The notes under the pieces were generated by a model. It saw only the letters and a list, made by a program, of their open reading frames with translations. It was not told the origin of the DNA and searched no databases. From NCBI RefSeq assembly GCF_013344765.1, contig NZ_JABVBF010000009.1, positions 1-38,316 on the forward strand: a stretch of DNA of 38,316 nt, given 5' to 3'. Source of the stretch: Acinetobacter lactucae. Lineage in GTDB: Bacteria; Pseudomonadota; Gammaproteobacteria; Pseudomonadales; Moraxellaceae. Shown here one piece after another: positions 33,367 to 38,316 of this stretch. How positions within the stretch are numbered: the first letter of the stretch is position 1; each line of letters starts with the position of its first letter. The position numbers were made by a program, and so were the translations under genes.

Positions 33367-35427
33367 TTAAAAACTAAAATCAACACCTACTGTAAAATTA
33401 CGTCCAACTTGTGGAATATTTGATAAGAACGATGCATGTTGATAAACCGTGTCATCTAACAGGTTATTCGCTTTCATATAAACACGGTAATCTGTTTTTG
33501 CACCATATTGTCCAGAATATGCCACACCTAGATTAAGCATGTTATAGCCTTCAGTTTCGGTCTCGTAAGCTGCGATCTTATCTTGATTAAAGACATGGTA
33601 GTACTCGGCAGAACCGCTAAAGCCATCACCAAAGTCTGCATCAACTTTAGTACCTAAACGTCCCGCAGGAATACGTGGAGCATTCCCTTCTGCATCGATT
33701 TTACCGCGTACATAGTCACCAAAAGCACTGATCTTGTACATTGGAGTAATTTGATAGCCAATTTCACCCTCAGCACCATAAAAACGTGCTTTATCTTGAG
33801 TATATTGAACTAAACGGAAGTCTTTATAACGGTCAAGGGTTTGTGCATAGATGTAGTCATCAAACCAGTTATGGTAAACATGAAGATGGTAATCAAGTTT
33901 GTCATTATCAAAATGCAAACCTAACTCAACATTATTCGATTTTTCCTTACTGAGTTGATCATTGCCTAACTCATAAGTATTCGTCGCAAAATGTCCACCA
34001 TTTGCATATAACTCTTGAGCTAAAGGTAAACGTTCCTGATGTGAAGCGACAAAAGAAAGTTTATAGTTCGGTGCAAACTCCCAATTCGCAGCACCTGCGT
34101 AAGAGAATGCCGAACCATCAAAATCTTGTTTAGAATTATCGTCTACATCAATTTCTTGCTGATCTGCACGGGCAGAAAGCTCAAAATGTACGTCTTTCCA
34201 TTGTTTATGTTCTAAAGCAAATACACTCCACTTTTTGGTAGTGGTCGGAGCCATAAAAGCTTCTTCGCCAGTTAAATCCAATTTCTGTTGACCTAGCTGT
34301 GCGCCAATTACCCCTTCCCAACTTGCAATTGGGTTATGTACTAACTCAATACGACCATCATAGCCTTTGTTTTGGAATCGGGTCGCAATTGTTCCTTCTT
34401 CAATTTCGTCGTGCTGATAGTCAGTATAGCTCGCTTGTGCACGTAACTTTTGGAAGCCTGCAAATGGATCATTTAACTCGGTTTTAAAATCATAACGCTC
34501 AGATTTTAAATCAATCCATGGGCCGCCATGTTCGTGTTCATGTTCTTCATGCTCATGATCGTGACCTTCTTCACCCTCTTCATGGTCTCCACAATGCAAA
34601 CTTAGATCATGAATATGGCAACTTTCATATTCATGGCTATGCCCCGGTAAGCCATATTGATCGCGACGGTTGCTATAAGAAATACCCGTATAGCCACGGT
34701 CATAAATCCAAGACAAACCAACGTTAACTGAATCACCCTGAGCAAAAGTATTATCTACACGGCGCTCTTTTTCACCTTCATGAATATAATTTGGTGCAAT
34801 ATAATTATTCGCATCACGTGTTAACCCCTCAACACGTAAAGCAACTTGGCTACCCAAGCCAACAGTTACGCCAGCGCTCGCCAGTTTTTCATCACTTCCA
34901 GTGTTGTAACGTAAGCCAACTTGTCCTTCATAACCGTTTTCAGGCATTTGCGTAGGGATCTTGTTATCAATGACGTTAACTAAACCACCAACAGTCCCCG
35001 CACCAAACAGTAAAGTTGAAGGGCCTCGAATCACTTCGACTTGTTTCGCAAGAACAGGATCTACGGTTACAGCATGGTCAGGAGACAATGTCGAGACATC
35101 AATATTTTCTGATGAATTTTGAAGGACTTTAACGCGTGGTCCATCTTGTCCACGAATCACGGGACGACTCGAACCAGCCCCAAACTGATTTGCGTAAATT
35201 CCTACCTCACTATTCAGTGCATCCCCAATAGTGGCAGCACCTTGAGTCAAATGCTTTTGATCAACCACAGTATCTGCAACAGCAAAATCTTGTGACGTTT
35301 GCTCAAGTGGATGAGCCTTAATTCGAATGGTTTCTAACTTTTCAACATTTTCACTTTCTGCTGCAAATACAGGTACCGATATTGCAGCCAAAATGGATAA
35401 GGTCAAAATATTTTTATAAAACTGCAT
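33367..35427 (-). CDS. znuD: TonB-dependent zinc receptor (ZnuD)
   Basis: Outer-membrane receptor for zinc uptake under zinc limitation. Signal peptide to about residue 22 (VPVFAAES), TonB-box region (EKLETIRIKA), plug domain (PVIRGQDGPRVKVLQ, VIRGPSTLLFGAGTVGGLVNVID) and a 22-strand barrel ending VGVDFSF. Its hallmark is a His/Asp/Glu-rich extracellular loop near residues 265-300 (CHIHDLSLHCGDHEEGEEGH and the repeated HEHEE stretch), typical of ZnuD. The ATG has AGGA eight bases upstream. The Zur-like palindrome at 35461-35475 overlaps its predicted -10 box, so zinc repression is very likely. Confidence 0.93.
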   Translation of the reverse strand: MQFYKNILTLSILAAISVPVFAAESENVEKLETIRIKAHPLEQTSQDFAVADTVVDQKHLTQGAATIGDALNSEVGIYANQFGAGSSRPVIRGQDGPRVKVLQNSSENIDVSTLSPDHAVTVDPVLAKQVEVIRGPSTLLFGAGTVGGLVNVIDNKIPTQMPENGYEGQVGLRYNTGSDEKLASAGVTVGLGSQVALRVEGLTRDANNYIAPNYIHEGEKERRVDNTFAQGDSVNVGLSWIYDRGYTGISYSNRRDQYGLPGHSHEYESCHIHDLSLHCGDHEEGEEGHDHEHEEHEHEHGGPWIDLKSERYDFKTELNDPFAGFQKLRAQASYTDYQHDEIEEGTIATRFQNKGYDGRIELVHNPIASWEGVIGAQLGQQKLDLTGEEAFMAPTTTKKWSVFALEHKQWKDVHFELSARADQQEIDVDDNSKQDFDGSAFSYAGAANWEFAPNYKLSFVASHQERLPLAQELYANGGHFATNTYELGNDQLSKEKSNNVELGLHFDNDKLDYHLHVYHNWFDDYIYAQTLDRYKDFRLVQYTQDKARFYGAEGEIGYQITPMYKISAFGDYVRGKIDAEGNAPRIPAGRLGTKVDADFGDGFSGSAEYYHVFNQDKIAAYETETEGYNMLNLGVAYSGQYGAKTDYRVYMKANNLLDDTVYQHASFLSNIPQVGRNFTVGVDFSF

Positions 35428-35460
35428 TGGATGTGTCCTGGATCACGATATGTTTTATTT

Positions 35461-35475
35461 TGTTATATTATAACA
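35461..35475. promoter_or_regulatory. Zur box upstream of znuD
   Basis: TGTTATA-T-TATAACA, a perfect 15-bp palindrome with AT-rich flanks (TTTC on the right), matches the Acinetobacter Zur consensus as I recall it. It overlaps the minus-strand -10 TATAAT at 35467-35472, so Zur would block znuD transcription. It is also 89 bp upstream of the divergent DUF4184 gene. Confidence 0.8.
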
Positions 35476-35563
35476 TTTCAATTGTATTGCAATAAAAAAC
35501 ATTTTTAATCTGATGATTCGCTAGACTGTTTGCTTGGATGATGTGAGTAATTTTTGATTTCTA

Positions 35564-36328
35564 ATGCCTTTTACAATCTCTCATGCTGTTATAGCACCAC
35601 CTCTTTCAAAGTTTAGCCAAAACACTTTGCCAATTGCTGCTTTAGCAATTGGCAGTATGACACCAGATCTTTACCGCTTATTTACAATGCAATCAAGTAT
35701 GTTGACTCATCAATGGAAGGGACTTTTCTACCCAAACCTTGCATTAGGGTTATTATTTTGTGCAATTTGGTATTTACTTTACCGGCCTGTGGTTTACCGT
35801 TTTTTTGGTATTCAGCATGATTTGAAATTAGACTCTTTTAAACGTTTTATCCAGTTTTTTATTGGAATTATATTTGGGCTCATTATCGGTATTGCCACTC
35901 ATCTCATTTGGGATGGTCTAACACACTCAGACTTTCGGACTTTTGCATTTAAAGATGTATTAGCAACAAATATTCACCTTTTAGGACATCCTTATCCCTT
36001 ACATCGTCTTTTGCAGCTAGGCTCCTCTGCTCTTGCTTTACCTTTTATTGTTTGGATGTGTGTTCACTATTATCAGCGCTATAAACAACACTGGAAAGTA
36101 AACTATAAAATTAAAATTTTCGCATGGTGTCTGTTCATTCTATCTACAGTGTTAGGCCTATTTTCTTTTTGGGATTATGCCCGCTACATTCCTCATAAAG
36201 TTTGGCATGCCGATACTTATTATTTTACGGGCCGTTCTATTAATGAATTTATGCAAGGCTGGTTGAGCACCTTTAGCTTAGGATGCTTACTATTCTTGAT
36301 TTTAGATCGACAAAAAAGAATGGGCTGA
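35564..36328 (+). CDS. DUF4184 family membrane protein
   Basis: A 254-aa integral membrane protein with the DUF4184 start MPFTISHAVIAPPL, followed by ALAIGSMTPDLYRL. At least six hydrophobic segments follow, with HLIWDGLTHSDFRTF between them; the His/Asp pattern (SH near residue 6, D near 35, H and D in this block) is reminiscent of membrane metal-dependent hydrolases of the YdjM/LexA-regulated type, but this is inference. It diverges from znuD and shares the Zur-box region. Function unknown. Confidence 0.85.
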   Translation: MPFTISHAVIAPPLSKFSQNTLPIAALAIGSMTPDLYRLFTMQSSMLTHQWKGLFYPNLALGLLFCAIWYLLYRPVVYRFFGIQHDLKLDSFKRFIQFFIGIIFGLIIGIATHLIWDGLTHSDFRTFAFKDVLATNIHLLGHPYPLHRLLQLGSSALALPFIVWMCVHYYQRYKQHWKVNYKIKIFAWCLFILSTVLGLFSFWDYARYIPHKVWHADTYYFTGRSINEFMQGWLSTFSLGCLLFLILDRQKRMG

Positions 36329-36498
36329 ATACTTAAACTTGCTGCCAAATTGCTCATTTTCAGGTTAATTTCTGCGGTTTTTTGATCTAGTTCTTGTGAC
36401 AAACCATCCAACAAGGCATAATCGAAAACTTACTTTTTTGACGGTGCGCGGTTTACGCATCCGTCCTTTCAGCCAATATAGTTTGGATAATCTTCATC

Positions 36499-38283
36499 AT
36501 GATGCGAACTCATTACTGTGGCTCTTTAACTGAAGCCCAAATCGACCAGACCGTTACACTATGCGGTTGGGTACATCGTCGCCGTGACCATGGCGGTGTT
36601 ATTTTCCTTGATATGCGTGACCGTGATGGTCTCGTTCAAGTGGTTATTGACCCAGATACTCCAGAAGCATTTGCAACTGCAGATAAAGCACGTTCTGAAT
36701 ATGTATTAAAAATTACAGGTCGTGTTCGTCGCCGTTATGAAGGTACTGAAAACCAAAATATGGTGAGTGGTCAAATCGAAGTGTTAGGCAAAGAAATCGA
36801 AGTTCTTGCTGCTTCTGAAACTCCGCCATTCCCATTAAATGATGACACCATCAACGTGTCAGAAGAACACCGTTTAAAATATCGTTTCTTGGACATCCGT
36901 CGTCCAGAAATGTTAGATCGCTTACGTTTCCGTTCTAAAGTAACTAACTTGATCCGTAATTATTTAGACGATCACGGTTTCTTAGATGTTGAAACTCCGA
37001 TTTTAACTCGTGCAACTCCTGAAGGTGCACGTGACTATTTAGTACCAAGTCGTGTACAAAATGGTAGCTTCTACGCACTTCCACAATCACCGCAATTGTT
37101 TAAACAATTATTGATGGTTGGTGGTATCGATCGTTACTACCAAATCGCGAAATGTTTCCGTGATGAAGACTTGCGTGCTGACCGTCAGCCAGAATTCACT
37201 CAAATCGACATTGAAACATCGTTCTTAAACGACGATGAAATCATGGATTTGATGGAAGGCATGACTGTTAAATTATTTAACGACTTGCTTGGCGTAAAAT
37301 TTGAAAAATTCCGCCGTATGCCATATAGCGAAGCGATGCGTGACTATGCATCTGACAAACCAGATTTGCGTATTCCGTTGAAACTCATTGACGTTGCAGA
37401 CTTAATGCAAGAAGTTGAGTTCAAAGTATTTGCGGGCCCTGCAAAAGATCCTAAAGGTCGTATTGTTGCTTTACGTGTTCCAGGCGCAGCATCATTGCCA
37501 CGTAGTGCAATCGATGAATACACCAAATTCGTTGGCATCTATGGTGCGAAAGGTTTAGCTTACATTAAAGTTAATGAACTCGCTAAAGGAATTGAAGGTC
37601 TTCAATCTCCAATCGTTAAATTCATTGAACCGATTGTACTTGAACTGTTGGAACGTGTTGGCGCACAAGATGGTGATATCGTATTCTTCGGTGCTGATAA
37701 AGCTAAAGTTGTTAATGATGCAATGGGCGCGCTTCGTGTCAAGATCGGTCATGACTTGAACCTTTCAACTTGCGAATGGGCTCCACTTTGGGTTGTTGAC
37801 TTCCCAATGTTTGAAGAAACTGACGATGGCAAATGGACTTCTGTTCATCATCCATTCACGCTCCCTAAATCTAGCGTAGAAGATGTGAAGAGCAATCCAG
37901 GTGAAGCACTTTCTGTTGCTTACGACATGGTATTGAACGGTACTGAAGTTGGCGGTGGTTCACTTCGTATTTACACATTAGAAATGCAAAAAGCGATTTT
38001 TGAAGCACTTGGTATTTCTGATGAAGAAGCAGAAGAGAAATTCAGCTTCTTGCTTAACGCGCTTCGTTACGGTGCTCCTCCACACGGTGGTTTGGCATTT
38101 GGTCTTGACCGTTTAGTGATGCTTATGACTGGCGCGACTTCTATTCGTGACGTTATTGCATTCCCGAAAACTAAGACTGCTGAATGCCCACTTACTCAAG
38201 CACCTGCTCCTGTTGAAGCAAATCAGCTTCGTGACTTGGGCATCCGCTTACGTGAAAAGCCAAAATCTGAAGAATCTAAATAA
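36499..38283 (+). CDS. aspS: aspartate-tRNA ligase
   Basis: Class II aminoacyl-tRNA synthetase that charges tRNA-Asp. OB-fold anticodon domain (residues 1-110; [23 protein letters not shown]), motif 1 and motif 2 ([20 protein letters not shown] at about 218-237), the bacterial GAD insertion (about 290-420), and motif 3 ([14 protein letters not shown], near 530). It is full length at 594 aa. The start is MMRTHYCG; no clear ribosome-binding site precedes it. A TATAGT at 36477-36482 could be its -10, giving a very short leader. The gene ends 33 bp before the window edge; the start of a terminator may be visible at 38299-38316. Confidence 0.98.
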   Translation: MMRTHYCGSLTEAQIDQTVTLCGWVHRRRDHGGVIFLDMRDRDGLVQVVIDPDTPEAFATADKARSEYVLKITGRVRRRYEGTENQNMVSGQIEVLGKEIEVLAASETPPFPLNDDTINVSEEHRLKYRFLDIRRPEMLDRLRFRSKVTNLIRNYLDDHGFLDVETPILTRATPEGARDYLVPSRVQNGSFYALPQSPQLFKQLLMVGGIDRYYQIAKCFRDEDLRADRQPEFTQIDIETSFLNDDEIMDLMEGMTVKLFNDLLGVKFEKFRRMPYSEAMRDYASDKPDLRIPLKLIDVADLMQEVEFKVFAGPAKDPKGRIVALRVPGAASLPRSAIDEYTKFVGIYGAKGLAYIKVNELAKGIEGLQSPIVKFIEPIVLELLERVGAQDGDIVFFGADKAKVVNDAMGALRVKIGHDLNLSTCEWAPLWVVDFPMFEETDDGKWTSVHHPFTLPKSSVEDVKSNPGEALSVAYDMVLNGTEVGGGSLRIYTLEMQKAIFEALGISDEEAEEKFSFLLNALRYGAPPHGGLAFGLDRLVMLMTGATSIRDVIAFPKTKTAECPLTQAPAPVEANQLRDLGIRLREKPKSEESK

Positions 38284-38316
38284 TTTTTAGATTTTTAAAT
38301 TAAAAAACCCTGCTTA

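Noticed and set aside
36330..36426. Peptide-like minus-strand stretch reading LDGLSQELDQKTAEINLKMS between the DUF4184 gene and aspS
   Set aside because: It looks coding-like and helical, but it runs into the DUF4184 gene, opens with TTG, and has no ribosome-binding site. A fragment of a lost gene remains possible.
36438..36466. TTGACG upstream of aspS as a -35 box
   Set aside because: No acceptable -10 at 17 bp; the nearest TATAGT is 33 bp away and would pair only with a weaker TTTACG at 19 bp.

Overview
The window looks like a stretch of an Acinetobacter chromosome, most likely from the A. baumannii/calcoaceticus complex. Support for this comes from the AT-rich composition, the separated trpFB and trpA loci, a BaeSR two-component pair that closely resembles the Acinetobacter one as I remember it, and a zinc receptor of the ZnuD type behind a Zur-like palindrome. 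Assignments rest on reading the translations; no database search was possible. No insertion sequence, prophage, integron, CRISPR array, tRNA or rRNA was seen.

Layout, left to right. 1-2.4 kb: a 1-Cys peroxiredoxin, then a metallo-beta-lactamase-fold hydrolase translationally coupled to a lipoprotein phosphatase. 2.5-7.5 kb (minus strand): a conserved hypothetical, then the chain trpA-accD-folC-SPOR protein, in which each gene overlaps the next by 4 bp. 7.7-11.4 kb: an AraC regulator divergent from a ferritin-like 'metal-dependent hydrolase', then DUF2804 and DUF1543 proteins. 11.4-13.3 kb: trpFB. 13.36-16.2 kb: a promoter, a cobalamin riboswitch, a BtuB-type receptor, and the cobalamin adenosyltransferase behind an intervening terminator. 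16.2-21.1 kb: GDPD phosphodiesterase, META lipoprotein, fatty-acid desaturase with a C-terminal coiled coil, SelO, and an L,D-transpeptidase-like protein. 21.1-24.1 kb: a cluster of three DnaA-box sequences, baeSR, and a divergent His-rich lipoprotein. 24.3-28.1 kb: two tandem acyl-CoA dehydrogenases. 28.1-29.9 kb: a LysR/GST divergent pair. 30.0-31.8 kb: PsiE-like protein, RcnB-like protein, a possible 26-aa ORF, an unknown 148-aa protein and a hairpin-rich intergenic element. 31.8-35.5 kb: a phospholipase D-family protein and ZnuD. 35.5-38.3 kb: a DUF4184 membrane protein and aspS.

Functional themes are tryptophan, fatty-acid and folate synthesis (trpFB, trpA, accD, folC), vitamin B12 uptake and activation (riboswitch, btuB, adenosyltransferase), zinc uptake (Zur-like box, znuD), lipid turnover (desaturase, acyl-CoA dehydrogenases, GDPD, PLD) and envelope stress (BaeSR with its divergent lipoprotein, SPOR protein, L,D-transpeptidase). 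Most of this is ordinary core genome.

I found no convincing new multi-gene system. The signals most worth a second look are the hairpin-rich element at 31622-31746, the DnaA-box palindrome at 21109-21151, a BaeR-box-like sequence before the His-rich lipoprotein, the Zur-like palindrome shared by znuD and the DUF4184 gene, and the small ORF at 31004-31084. Several start codons are moved from the longest ORF on ribosome-binding-site evidence: the SPOR protein, trpB, btuB, the adenosyltransferase, the desaturase, the ferritin-like protein and the MBL hydrolase.
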